Origin: an uncultured Lachnospiraceae bacterium
GTDB lineage: Bacteria; Bacillota; Clostridia; Lachnospirales; Lachnospiraceae
NCBI GenBank assembly: GCA_902489645.1
Contig: CABUAW010000028.1
Coordinates: 1-31,593 of the forward strand
Direction of reading: 5' to 3'
DNA length: 31,593 bases
Numbering within the stretch: the stretch's first letter is position 1; each line of letters starts with the position of its first letter. Below the pieces are notes generated by a model, which did no database searches, was not told the origin of the DNA, and was given only the letters and a program-made list of their open reading frames with translations. The translations under genes and the position numbers were made by a program. Of the stretch, positions 15,807 through 24,449 are shown piece by piece.

Positions 15807-15846
15807 TAAAAAAGACCTGCGCTTTCTCCCCCGCAGGTCTTTTTCT
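15807..15846 (+). terminator. Intrinsic terminator of glnK-amtB
   Basis: AGACCTGCG (15813-15821) and CGCAGGTCT (15832-15840) form a 9-bp stem with TTTTTC after it and a run of A before it. It can work in both directions and would also end the convergent minus-strand operon. Confidence 0.92.
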
Positions 15847-15863
15847 TTTATATTTTCTGATTT

Positions 15864-16331
15864 TTACCGTTCCGGACTAAGTCCCTCACCCAAAAGCAAA
15901 AACAACGTCCCGGCAAATACGGCAAAGTCTCCCGCATTATAAATGACATTCCGAAACTTTTCCGTACCCACATTCAACCGGATATAATCGGTCACTTTTC
16001 CATATTTTAACCGCTCATAGGCATTACTTCCGGCGCCGCCCAGCATCATGGAAAGCCCCAGCTTCTGAAGGCGATGCCCCCGTTTCCCCGAAACCATCAT
16101 CAACGCTCCGGCCAGGCTTCCCACGCCAAACAGAGTCATTCCCTTCAAAAGCTCCGGATTATCCTCCATCGCCCCAAGCATCGCGCCCCGGTTAAAATAT
16201 TTTGTCAGAATCACTTTGTTTCCGGCCAGATTTTTCCGGCTGTGTTCCGCAACATTTTCTTTCACATAATCTTTGATTATTAAATCCCCGCCGCAAATGG
16301 CCGCGGCAAGTCCCAAACATCCTATCGCCAT
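15864..16331 (-). CDS. Divergent signal peptidase II (LspA)-like membrane protein
   Basis: The 155-residue protein follows the LspA plan: GDLIIKDYV near the start (region with D..xK), NRGAMLG for the NxGAAFG motif, then LGGAGSNAYERLKYGKVTDYI and YNAGDFAVFAG. The two aspartates expected to be catalytic are kept (VTD and AGD). The usual GNxxDR is changed to SNAYER, and the N-terminus is short and weakly hydrophobic. LspA cleaves signal peptides from lipoproteins. This copy may be a paralogue with an altered substrate. It follows the metal exporter gene by 46 bases and is likely cotranscribed. GGAGG stands 10 bases before the ATG. Confidence 0.65.
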   Translation of the reverse strand: MAIGCLGLAAAICGGDLIIKDYVKENVAEHSRKNLAGNKVILTKYFNRGAMLGAMEDNPELLKGMTLFGVGSLAGALMMVSGKRGHRLQKLGLSMMLGGAGSNAYERLKYGKVTDYIRLNVGTEKFRNVIYNAGDFAVFAGTLFLLLGEGLSPER

Positions 16332-16377
16332 AACGCATCTGCCTCCTCTTATCTATAGTGTGCAGTATAAACAAATT

Positions 16378-17244
16378 TTATAATGTAATTCCAAGAAAAT
16401 CAATGACAATTCCCGCCGCAACGCCAATCACATATAAAATTGCCGTGATTCTCAGATTTTCTTTCAGAGAATCATTCGTCCTGAAAAGAACAATCAGGCC
16501 AACGCCCGCACCGACAAGCAACCCGGACATCATAGCACCCAGGCTCATGGCGCCGTCCAGATAAAGCTGGGTAATGATTACAGATGCGGCGCAGTTCGGG
16601 ATAAGACCTACAATTCCGGATAATAAAGAGCCAATCAACGGCTGATTTAAAATAATCTCTGTCAGACTTTCCTCTCCGACACCTTCAATAATTAAATTCA
16701 ATATAAAAGAAACAAGAATAATAAAGAAAAAAATCTGAGCCGTATGTACAAGCGCCGATTTAAAAATTCCCTCTTCACAATGGCAATGCTCATGCTCGCA
16801 CATATGGTGGATATCCATTTTCTGTTCCGGTTCTTTTTTTACCAGTGCAAATACCAAATCCACCAGAAATCCGGCAATCATACCGATAACTACCTTCATT
16901 CCAAGCACGGATAAAATAATTCTTACCGGCACCTGCTGTGAAATAAATACCGGGAGCATTTCATCGGAGGTGGAAAGAAAAATGGCAATCAACGTCCCTC
17001 GGGTAATGACCCGGCCCGCATACAGGCTGGCCGCCGCGGCCGAAAATCCACACTGGGGAAATACGCCGGCAATGCTTCCGATGAGCGGCCCAAACCGGCC
17101 TGAGGCCTGAACAACCCGACGGGTACCTGCGCTCATCTTATGCTCAATATATTCCATGACAACGTAAGTAATAAATAAAAAAGGTAAAAGGCGGATACCA
17201 TCTATCAGCGTATCCAGAATAATATCGTACATATCAAACCCCAT
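16378..17244 (-). CDS. Putative metal exporter of the ArsP_2 (10TM heavy-metal/manganese) family
   Basis: The 288-residue integral membrane protein has two similar halves. The first has FPQCGFS (62-68) followed by AGRVITRGTLIAIFLSTSDE, and the second has IPNCAAS (215-221) with GAMSLGAMMSG. This repeat with paired PQC/PNC motifs marks the putative ten-helix heavy-metal exporters that are also annotated as putative manganese or arsenic efflux. A cytoplasmic-type loop HHMCEHEHCHC (146-156) is rich in His and Cys and should bind a soft or divalent metal. The ion is not known. A second ATG at residue 5 is possible, as both starts have weak ribosome sites. Confidence 0.75.
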   Translation of the reverse strand: MGFDMYDIILDTLIDGIRLLPFLFITYVVMEYIEHKMSAGTRRVVQASGRFGPLIGSIAGVFPQCGFSAAAASLYAGRVITRGTLIAIFLSTSDEMLPVFISQQVPVRIILSVLGMKVVIGMIAGFLVDLVFALVKKEPEQKMDIHHMCEHEHCHCEEGIFKSALVHTAQIFFFIILVSFILNLIIEGVGEESLTEIILNQPLIGSLLSGIVGLIPNCAASVIITQLYLDGAMSLGAMMSGLLVGAGVGLIVLFRTNDSLKENLRITAILYVIGVAAGIVIDFLGITL

Positions 17245-17271
17245 TTCCAGTCTGTCGATAGTAACTTTTTT

Positions 17272-17301
17272 ATATTATCCTATGGATATAGCCTTTGTCA
17301 A
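17272..17301 (-). promoter_or_regulatory. Promoter of the metal exporter gene
   Basis: On the minus strand TTGACA (17296-17301) and TAATAT (17272-17277) are 18 bases apart. The spacer contains CTATatccATAG, a small dyad that might be an operator. Confidence 0.6.
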
Positions 17302-17336
17302 GTATCCGCCTTTGTTTTAATGATATTATTTTATTA

Positions 17337-18014
17337 TTATTCCAGCGCCGTAAAACAAGCCATCATAGCGTCTCTTTCTTCTGCCTGGTCAGCAAGCGCC
17401 GTGGAAATAATTTCAATCAGATAATCTCCGCGCCGGCAAATCAGATAATCCTGAATCATATCGAAGCCCTGGCTGCTGGCCTTCATCTGAAGTCTTCTGA
17501 AAGTTAATCCGGCCAGCTCATAATCGGTTACGTCGCCGTCCTGAGTCATCTCAATAGATGTGGATGCGTCCTGATTATCCCCGACAGCTGTGAATGCGGC
17601 TTCAAGCTGTTCAAGCATCTGGTCGATGTATTCATCCGGCGTTAAATCCGACTGTTCAACAAGCATAGCTACCTGAGGTAATCCCATTGTTCCGTCGCTG
17701 GCCATCATTTCGTAGGTATACAGACCCTCAAAATCTGCCGGGTCATTGCCCATTTCCTCAGAACCTGCCTCTAATATAGCGTCCATTGCTTCTTCATCCT
17801 GCATAACAACGCCTTCACCAGCCGTGAATTTCATACCAATCCACGCACTTTCCCAGCCGGTTTCCGTCGAGGTCCCCCGTTCATACTCCGGAATCGCTTC
17901 CGTTTCCGCAGCTGTTTCCGCAGCCGTTTCCGTCGTTCCCGAGCCGCCGCATGCCGTAAGCCCCGCAACGGTCATAGACATGACAACCAATGCGACCATA
18001 AGTCTCTTCTTCAT
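17337..18014 (-). CDS. Hypothetical lipoprotein, 225 residues
   Basis: I chose the ATG at 18012-18014, which has GGAGGAGG 7 bases upstream; the longer frame start at 18044 has none. A signal peptide ends in LTAC with Cys22 as the probable lipidated residue. An Ala/Glu/Thr linker follows, then a soluble domain of about 180 residues (WIGMKFTAGEGVVM...). The C-terminal half resembles small surface or secreted proteins of unknown function in Lachnospiraceae. It is preceded by its own promoter, whose -35 box lies in the end of htpG. No function can be assigned. Confidence 0.75.
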   Translation of the reverse strand: MKKRLMVALVVMSMTVAGLTACGGSGTTETAAETAAETEAIPEYERGTSTETGWESAWIGMKFTAGEGVVMQDEEAMDAILEAGSEEMGNDPADFEGLYTYEMMASDGTMGLPQVAMLVEQSDLTPDEYIDQMLEQLEAAFTAVGDNQDASTSIEMTQDGDVTDYELAGLTFRRLQMKASSQGFDMIQDYLICRRGDYLIEIISTALADQAEERDAMMACFTALE

Positions 18015-18056
18015 ATTTTTTCCTCCTCCTGATATCGTTTTCATGATACCAAGATT

Positions 18057-18085
18057 AGAATACCTGAGACTTTTTATTTTGTCAA
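18057..18085 (-). promoter_or_regulatory. Promoter of the lipoprotein gene
   Basis: On the minus strand TTGACA (18080-18085) and TATTCT (18057-18062) are 17 bases apart. The -35 box lies within the last codons of htpG. Confidence 0.65.
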
Positions 18086-20080
18086 TGCCTGCAGAATCTT
18101 ATTGCTCCGTTCAATGAACGCGGTCATTGCGGAGGCCTCCAATGGCTTGTGGCTCAGAAGGGCCAGGTCATATAACTGCTGGCAAATCATATCCGTATAT
18201 TCGCCGTCCGTATGGGCAAGTACATACTGTACCAGTGTATTGTTGGCGTTTAAAATCAATGTCTCGCCCTCGCTGCCGAACATACTCATATCTGTCATGC
18301 CGTACATCTTCATCATATCCTGCATACGGCGGCTCTCTTCATTCAAGGTAATCATCGAAGAAGTTTCCGCATTTTTCAGTTTTTCAACCTTAACCTGAAT
18401 ATTCTCCCGGCCAAGGGCTTTTTTAAAGATATCGGTCAGGGTCTTTGTATTTTCCTCAAGAACCTTTCCGTCCTCCTCATTGACTTCTTCTTTAAAAATA
18501 TCCGCCAAGTCCGTATCAATCCGATGGAACTTCACATTTTCCTCATCCTGCTCCAGGACGCTGATAAACGGCTGGTCAATCGCATGCTTCAAAAGAACGG
18601 CATCCATCTCCTGTTCCTTAAACATATTGATATACTGTCCCTGCTGTACCTCGTCGGTCACATAAAATACCTGATTTTCATGTTTTTCCTTGGCAGCTTC
18701 CAGATAATCCTTCAAAGTCACATATTTACCTTCCAGGTTTTTATAAAGGATATAATCCTTCATCTTGCCTTTGAATTTTTCATCCTTGATGTAACCATAT
18801 TTAATAAACGGGCTGATGTCATCCCAGTATTTCTCATAGTTTTCCCGGTCCGTCTTACACATACCGGAAAGCTTGTCAGCCACCTTCTTTGTAATATAAT
18901 CTGAAATCTTCTGAACAAATCCGTCATTCTGGAGAGCGGAACGGGAAACATTCAAAGGCAGGTCCGGACAGTCAATGACGCCTTTTAAGAGCATCAGAAA
19001 TTCCGGAATAACCTCTTTAATATTATCTGCAATAAATACCTGGTTGTTATATAACTTAATGGTTCCTTCAACGGCTTCATATTCCAGATTTAATTTCGGG
19101 AAATATAAAATGCCCTTCAAATTAAACGGATAATCCATATTCAAATGAATCCAGAACAATGGCTCTTTATAATCATTGAATACCTTGCGGTAAAAGGCCT
19201 TATATTCATCCTCTGTACACTCGTTTGGATGCTTCGCCCAGAGCGGATGGATATCATTGACAAGGAATGGGCGGCGATGAATCTTTGCCATCTTCTGTTC
19301 CGGCGTAATCTCGATGGTCTCCTTTGTTCCGTCCTCATTTTCCTTTTCTTCGGTTTTAGCCGGCTCCGTATAATACTCAATGACTTTATCTGTATCCCGC
19401 AGCTCTTCTTCTTTTACGTTCTGAGTTTCCGGTTCTCCGCCCTCTTTGGAAATGTAAATTTCCACTGGCATGAAGGCACAGTATTTGTCCAGAACCTCTC
19501 TCGCTCTGTATTCGTTGGCAAATTCCAGACTATCCTCATTCAGATATAACGTAATCTCCGTACCGCGCGTCTCTTTATCGCCTTTGGTCATCGCGTATTC
19601 GGAATCACCGTCACATTCCCAATATACCGGCTCGGCGCCCTCTTTATAGGAAAGGGTCTGAATCGTTACACGCTCGGCCACCATAAATGCTGAATAAAAG
19701 CCCAGGCCGAAGTGGCCGATAATCTGGTCCTCATTGGTTTTATCTTTATATTTTTCCAGAAAATCGGTAGCGCCGGAAAAGGCAATCTGCGTAATGTATT
19801 CTTTCACTTCATCGGCCGTCATACCAATACCGTTATCCCGTACAATCATCGTCTTATCTTCGGAATTGACAATGACCTCAACCTTCAGTTTTTCATCCTC
19901 GGCAATCGCACACTCGCCCATCAACTCCAGTTTTTTCAGCTTTGTGATAGCGTCGCAGCCGTTGGACACCAACTCTCTGACAAAAATATCGTGGTCGGAA
20001 TACAACCATTTTTTTATGATTGGAAATAAATTTTCACTGTTAATCGATAAACTTCCCTGTTCCTTTATTGTTTCTGACAT
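18074..20080 (-). CDS. htpG: Molecular chaperone HtpG (Hsp90)
   Basis: The 668-residue ATP-dependent chaperone has the N-terminal GHKL ATPase domain: RELVSNGCDAITK (N-box), DNGIGMT and GHFGLGFYSAFMV (G-motifs). The middle and C-terminal dimerisation domains follow. AAGGAG stands 8 bases before the ATG at 20080; a GTG three codons upstream lies in the ribosome site itself. The gene is under a CIRCE element, so HrcA heat-shock control is expected. The KTEEKENEDGTKE stretch is the charged loop between the first two domains. Confidence 0.95.
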   Translation of the reverse strand: MSETIKEQGSLSINSENLFPIIKKWLYSDHDIFVRELVSNGCDAITKLKKLELMGECAIAEDEKLKVEVIVNSEDKTMIVRDNGIGMTADEVKEYITQIAFSGATDFLEKYKDKTNEDQIIGHFGLGFYSAFMVAERVTIQTLSYKEGAEPVYWECDGDSEYAMTKGDKETRGTEITLYLNEDSLEFANEYRAREVLDKYCAFMPVEIYISKEGGEPETQNVKEEELRDTDKVIEYYTEPAKTEEKENEDGTKETIEITPEQKMAKIHRRPFLVNDIHPLWAKHPNECTEDEYKAFYRKVFNDYKEPLFWIHLNMDYPFNLKGILYFPKLNLEYEAVEGTIKLYNNQVFIADNIKEVIPEFLMLLKGVIDCPDLPLNVSRSALQNDGFVQKISDYITKKVADKLSGMCKTDRENYEKYWDDISPFIKYGYIKDEKFKGKMKDYILYKNLEGKYVTLKDYLEAAKEKHENQVFYVTDEVQQGQYINMFKEQEMDAVLLKHAIDQPFISVLEQDEENVKFHRIDTDLADIFKEEVNEEDGKVLEENTKTLTDIFKKALGRENIQVKVEKLKNAETSSMITLNEESRRMQDMMKMYGMTDMSMFGSEGETLILNANNTLVQYVLAHTDGEYTDMICQQLYDLALLSHKPLEASAMTAFIERSNKILQALTK

Positions 20081-20126
20081 CAAAATCACTCCTTAAAATT
20101 ATAAAGTAAATTTTTATCTGAAACAT

Positions 20127-20155
20127 ATTGTAATACCTGTTTGTCCGATTGTCAA
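20127..20155 (-). promoter_or_regulatory. Promoter of htpG
   Basis: On the minus strand TTGACA (20150-20155) and TACAAT (20127-20132) are 17 bases apart. Confidence 0.8.
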
Positions 20156-20193
20156 CAAAAAATTAGCACTCGCTTTAAGTGAGTGCTAATTTT
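20156..20193 (-). terminator. Terminator of the pur-DUF5721 operon formed by the CIRCE dyad
   Basis: The CIRCE arms extend with flanking A/T pairs to 13 bp (AAAATTAGCACTC against GAGTGCTAATTTT). On the minus strand TTTTTTG follows the stem, the form of an intrinsic terminator. It lies about 30 bases past the stop of the DUF5721 gene. Confidence 0.55.
20163..20189. promoter_or_regulatory. CIRCE element, HrcA operator
   Basis: TTAGCACTC, nine bases, then GAGTGCTAA: a perfect match to the CIRCE consensus recognised by the heat-shock repressor HrcA. It sits upstream of htpG, but 7 bases above the -35 box rather than over the promoter or start site. Confidence 0.95.
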
Positions 20194-20221
20194 ATTGTTC
20201 TCCCAAATTTTTCTTCACCGG

Positions 20222-20719
20222 TTACAACTTCTCCACTGGAATATGATTCTGTTTAAAATACCGGCAGACCGTATCATCCCAGCACTGTTCCAGTGTTTTA
20301 TCCATAATAAATGTTTTATAGGAAACACCGGACGTACAGACAAGTTTCTGATGGTCATATGTAATATTCATAAACAGGCCACGGACATCTTCCGAATTCA
20401 CCGGAAGTTTATGCGTATCCAGAAGCCACCGGGTATTTTCGTCGGAAAGCTGAAATACCAGTTTAAAACGGACCGGAAGCTTATGCCCTTTAATTAATTG
20501 GAAAGCAAAGGGCTTCACCTCGGACCAAAGGCAAAGTTTTCGTCCCCCTAGGGACTCCCATTCCTCAGAATCGAAATAAGGGCGGTTTAAATAACCGCCC
20601 AAATGAAACTCTGTGAATGTCTGAATCTCCCCGTCCTGCAGATAAAACTTATCAAACATGGTCCCGGTGAGAATCCCCGCCATGAAATTTTTAATATCCA
20701 AAATGGATAGACCAATCAT
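20222..20719 (-). CDS. DUF5721 family protein
   Basis: The 165-residue soluble protein begins MIGLSILDIKNFMAGILTG and has a beta-rich middle (GEIQTFTEFHLGGYLN, FKLVFQLSDENTRWLL). The layout fits the DUF5721 family found mainly in Lachnospiraceae; no function is known. It lies 26 bases after purB in the same direction and is the last gene before the CIRCE/terminator, so it is most likely part of the purine operon transcript. GGGGTGG stands 6 bases before the ATG. Confidence 0.7.
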   Translation of the reverse strand: MIGLSILDIKNFMAGILTGTMFDKFYLQDGEIQTFTEFHLGGYLNRPYFDSEEWESLGGRKLCLWSEVKPFAFQLIKGHKLPVRFKLVFQLSDENTRWLLDTHKLPVNSEDVRGLFMNITYDHQKLVCTSGVSYKTFIMDKTLEQCWDDTVCRYFKQNHIPVEKL

Positions 20720-20745
20720 GCGTTACCACCCCATACAATTGTTCA

Positions 20746-22176
20746 TTATACATTAATTTCCGCCGTCATACCGAGAACTTCCTTATTCTCGTCAAGAATC
20801 GGCCGAATCACTTCATTTAAGAACTCCGTCACCTGTTCCGGTGCGCGTCCGACAAAGTTTCTCGGATTCATGATGGACTGTAATTCTTCCATCGTTGTTC
20901 CAAAGGCCGGGTCCCCGGCGATACGTTCCAGCAAATCGTTTGGCTTGCCTTCAACCTTGACCATACGTCCGGCCTCCATAGAATGGGTACGGATACGCTC
21001 ATGAAGCTCCTGACGGTCGCCGCCCCGTTTTACAGCGTCCATCATAATATTTTCTGTCGCCATAAACGGAAGCTCGCTCATCAGCCGCTGTTCAATCACC
21101 TTTGGATAAACGACGAGGCCGTCAACCACATTCATATATAAATCCAGTACGCCGTCAATCGCCAGGAAGGCTTCCGGCACGCTGAGACGTTTATTCGCCG
21201 AATCATCCAGGGTTCTCTCAAACCACTGAGTTGCGGCTGTAATCGCCGGATTCAGCACATCAATCATCACATATCTGGAAAGGGACGCGATACGCTCGCT
21301 GCGCATCGGATTCCGTTTATAGGCCATGGCCGAAGAACCAATCTGGCTCTTTTCAAATGGTTCCTCAATCTCTTTCAAATGCTGGAGAAGACGGATATCA
21401 TTGGAGAATTTATGGGCGCTCTGAGCAATGCCCGCAACCACGTTCAGCACACGGGTATCCAGTTTTCTGGAATAGGTCTGACCGGATACCGGATAGCAGG
21501 CATCAAAACCCATCTTCTGTGCGATACGGCGGTCAGCTTCTTTGCATTTTTCATGGTCGCCGTCAAATAATTCCAGGAAGCTGGCCTGGGTTCCTGTTGT
21601 TCCTTTGGAACCGAGCAGCTTTAACTGGGAAATCATATAATCCACATCCGATAAATCCATGACCAAATCATTTAACCAGAGGCTGGCCCGTTTGCCTACC
21701 GTTGTCGGCTGGGCCGGCTGGAAATGGGTGAACGCCAGGGTCGGAAGCTCCTTATAGGTGTCCGCAAATTTCGCCAGTTCGCTGATAACATTCAGAAGCT
21801 TCTTCCGCACCAGATATAAAGCTTCCCGCATAATAATCACATCCGTATTATCACCCACATAGCAGGATGTGGCTCCCAAATGGATAATGCCCTTCGCTGT
21901 TGGACATTGCTGCCCATAGGCATAAACATGGGACATAACATCATGACGAACCTCTTTTTCTCTGGCCTTTGCCACATCATAATTGATATCGTCCTTCGCT
22001 GCCTTTAATTCGGCAATCTGTTCCTCCGAAATCGGCAAGCCAAGCTCTGCTTCGGTTTCGGCCAGCGCAATCCATAATCTTCTCCATGTCTTGAATTTCA
22101 TGTCCGGAGAGAAAATGTACTGCATCTCTTTACTTGCATATCTTTCCGACAACGGACTCTGGTATCTATCGTTCAT
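20746..22176 (-). CDS. purB: Adenylosuccinate lyase
   Basis: The 476-residue enzyme catalyses two steps of AMP synthesis: SAICAR to AICAR plus fumarate, and adenylosuccinate to AMP plus fumarate. The fumarase/aspartase signature is GSSAMAYKRNPMRSE. LGATSCYVGDNTD and TVGKRASLWLNDL are other conserved blocks. The length and the N-terminal YASKEMQYIFSPDMKFKTWR fit the longer PurB form. TAGGAGG precedes the ATG. It is in a unit with purC and purF. Confidence 0.95.
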   Translation of the reverse strand: MNDRYQSPLSERYASKEMQYIFSPDMKFKTWRRLWIALAETEAELGLPISEEQIAELKAAKDDINYDVAKAREKEVRHDVMSHVYAYGQQCPTAKGIIHLGATSCYVGDNTDVIIMREALYLVRKKLLNVISELAKFADTYKELPTLAFTHFQPAQPTTVGKRASLWLNDLVMDLSDVDYMISQLKLLGSKGTTGTQASFLELFDGDHEKCKEADRRIAQKMGFDACYPVSGQTYSRKLDTRVLNVVAGIAQSAHKFSNDIRLLQHLKEIEEPFEKSQIGSSAMAYKRNPMRSERIASLSRYVMIDVLNPAITAATQWFERTLDDSANKRLSVPEAFLAIDGVLDLYMNVVDGLVVYPKVIEQRLMSELPFMATENIMMDAVKRGGDRQELHERIRTHSMEAGRMVKVEGKPNDLLERIAGDPAFGTTMEELQSIMNPRNFVGRAPEQVTEFLNEVIRPILDENKEVLGMTAEINV

Positions 22177-22223
22177 GGTTTATCCTCCTAAATTCTAATT
22201 CATCAACGGGTACAACCGGCCTG

Positions 22224-23636
22224 TTAAAATTCCATATCGCCGCGGATATCTCTTGTCGGCGGCGCAATCGGATAATCGCCGTTAAAACAGGCCTGACAAT
22301 ATTTCAGACCTTCCACCATCTCTCCCATCCGGTTCAAATCCAGATAGCCAAGAGAATCGGCGCCCATCATCCGGCCAATCTCCTCTACCGAATGGTGATT
22401 GGCAATAAGCTGCTCCCGGTTCGGAATATCCGTTCCGAAATAGCATGGATATTTAAACGGCGGCGAGCTGATTCGCACATGGACCTCCGTCGCTCCGGCG
22501 TTTTTTAACATCTGGACAATATTGCCGCTGGTCGTTCCGCGGACAATCGAATCGTCAATCATAACAATCCGTTTTCCCCTGACCGCATCCTTCAAAACGT
22601 TCAATTTGATTTTAACGCTCTGCTCCCGCATGCTCTGCTTTGGCTTAATAAAGGTACGGCCCACATAATTATTTTTTACAAAAGCCCGGCCATAAGGAAT
22701 CCCTGATTCCAGAGCATAACCCATAGCCGCATCATTTCCCGATTCGGGTACGCCAACGACCAAATCGGCTTCCACCGGATGGCTCTGGGCCAGAATCCTT
22801 CCGGCCATAATCCGGGAATTAAAGACACTGACGCCGTCAATGACGCTGTCCGGGCGGGCAAAATAGATATATTCAAAAATGCATCGGCCGCACTTCCCGG
22901 TAGAATTGCAATACGTTTTGTTTGACGTCAGGCCATCTTCGTTAATTGTAACAATCTCCCCCGGCTCCGCGCCAACCGTATCAAGGGCGCAGGTCTCCGA
23001 AGCCACTACCCAGGTATCGTCTCTTTTACCGATACACAGAGGCTTAAAGCCGTATGGGTCCCTGGCCGCAATTAATTTTCTCGGACTCATGACAAGCAGC
23101 GAATAGGCCCCTTTAATATGGGGCATCGCCCGGGATACCGCCTCTTCGACGGAACCGCAGTGTACCCGCTCTTTAGCTACCAGATAAGCGATAACCTCCG
23201 AGTCAATCGTCGTCTGGAAAATGGCGCCGTTTTTCTCAAGCTCTTCCCTCAAATCCACCGCATTGACCAAATTCCCATTGTGGGCAATCGCAAGCTGGCC
23301 CTTCACATATTTTGTCACCAATGGCTGGGCATTGGCACGGACGCTGCTTCCGGCGGTCGAATAGCGGACATGACCAATCGCAATGTCACCGTGAACCTTA
23401 TCCAGATTTTCCGGTGTAAAGACCTCGTTGACCAGTCCCATATCCTTATAATATCGAATATCTCTGTTTTCACTGACGGCAATACCGCAGCTTTCCTGTC
23501 CCCGGTGCTGCAGCGAAAACAATCCATAATAGACCCAGGAAGCGATATCCTCACCCTTTGTGTTGTAAGCACCAAAGACACCACATTCCTCATGGAGTTC
23601 CTCTTTAAACTGACAGGAGTCTTTCTGCTTTATCAT
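22224..23636 (-). CDS. purF: Amidophosphoribosyltransferase
   Basis: PurF makes phosphoribosylamine from PRPP and glutamine, the first committed step of purine synthesis. The glutaminase nucleophile is the Cys in HEECGVFGAY, 17 residues after the chosen start, so a propeptide is cleaved as in Bacillus subtilis. The four cluster ligands of the iron-sulfur type are present: CGRC region, YPCYFG, and CQAC. The PRPP loop VMIDDSIVRGTTSG is conserved. The chosen ATG (23634-23636) lies 1 base past the purC stop, consistent with coupled translation; a start at 23669 inside purC is possible. Confidence 0.93.
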   Translation of the reverse strand: MIKQKDSCQFKEELHEECGVFGAYNTKGEDIASWVYYGLFSLQHRGQESCGIAVSENRDIRYYKDMGLVNEVFTPENLDKVHGDIAIGHVRYSTAGSSVRANAQPLVTKYVKGQLAIAHNGNLVNAVDLREELEKNGAIFQTTIDSEVIAYLVAKERVHCGSVEEAVSRAMPHIKGAYSLLVMSPRKLIAARDPYGFKPLCIGKRDDTWVVASETCALDTVGAEPGEIVTINEDGLTSNKTYCNSTGKCGRCIFEYIYFARPDSVIDGVSVFNSRIMAGRILAQSHPVEADLVVGVPESGNDAAMGYALESGIPYGRAFVKNNYVGRTFIKPKQSMREQSVKIKLNVLKDAVRGKRIVMIDDSIVRGTTSGNIVQMLKNAGATEVHVRISSPPFKYPCYFGTDIPNREQLIANHHSVEEIGRMMGADSLGYLDLNRMGEMVEGLKYCQACFNGDYPIAPPTRDIRGDMEF

Positions 23637-23637
23637 A

Positions 23638-24342
23638 TTATAATCCCAGTCTTCTGTAAACTTCTTCATAAGCTTCTTCTACCCGTCCCAAATCTCTTCT
23701 GAAACGGTCTTTATCTAATTTCTCGTGGGTTTCGGAATCCCAGAAACGGCATGTATCCGGTGAAATCTCATCCGCAAGGATAATCTCGCCTTTATAACGT
23801 CCGAATTCCACTTTAAAATCAATCAAATCAATGTTCTTCTCGGCAAAATAAGCGACGAGAATCTCATTAATCTTAAATACCAGTTCTGTAATACGGTCGA
23901 TTTCTTCCCGTGTGGCCGCACCGATGGCAATCGCATAATAGTCGTTAATCATCGGGTCGCCCAAATCATCGTTTTTATAGCTGAATTCCAATGTTGGTGC
24001 AAGAAGACGGAATCCTTCTTCAATCCCAAGTTTTTTAGAAAAACTTCCGGCCGCCACATTGCGGACGATAACTTCCAGAGGAACGATTTCCACTTTCTTG
24101 ACGGCTGTCTCTCTGTCGCTCAGTTCTTCTACAAGATGGGTAGGAATTCCCTTTTCTTCAAGCATTTTAAAAATATGGTTGGTCATCCGGTTATTTACCA
24201 CGCCTTTACCGACGATGGTTCCTTTTTTCTCGCCGTTAAATGCTGTTGCGTCGTCTTTATAGTCAACGATTAAAACGTCTTCCACGTCCGTTTTAAAAAC
24301 TTTTTTAGCCTTGCCTTCATACAACATTTCCAATTTCTTCAT
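23638..24342 (-). CDS. purC: Phosphoribosylaminoimidazole-succinocarboxamide synthase
   Basis: PurC joins aspartate to CAIR to give SAICAR, the substrate of PurB downstream. The 234-residue protein begins MKKLEMLYEGKAKKV and carries VPLEVIVRNVAAGSF and the conserved DEISPDTCRFWD block. I chose the ATG at 24342 because of homology to typical PurC starts; GAGGTCAGG precedes it. The in-frame start at 24366 adds MERRGQVQ with no family match. It is the first gene of the purC-purF-purB-DUF5721 unit. Confidence 0.94.
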   Translation of the reverse strand: MKKLEMLYEGKAKKVFKTDVEDVLIVDYKDDATAFNGEKKGTIVGKGVVNNRMTNHIFKMLEEKGIPTHLVEELSDRETAVKKVEIVPLEVIVRNVAAGSFSKKLGIEEGFRLLAPTLEFSYKNDDLGDPMINDYYAIAIGAATREEIDRITELVFKINEILVAYFAEKNIDLIDFKVEFGRYKGEIILADEISPDTCRFWDSETHEKLDKDRFRRDLGRVEEAYEEVYRRLGL

Positions 24343-24449
24343 TTGAACCTGACCTCTTCTTTCCATCCATATGTTTTTTCATTGTTTTATTAAATGTACT
24401 TATAATTACTCATAAGGACATCGCTTCATCGGGCATAATACCCGCCCTT

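Noticed and set aside
17245..17336. A yybP-ykoY manganese riboswitch upstream of the putative manganese exporter
   Set aside because: Leader from the predicted start to the ATG is only about 20 bases, too short for that riboswitch.
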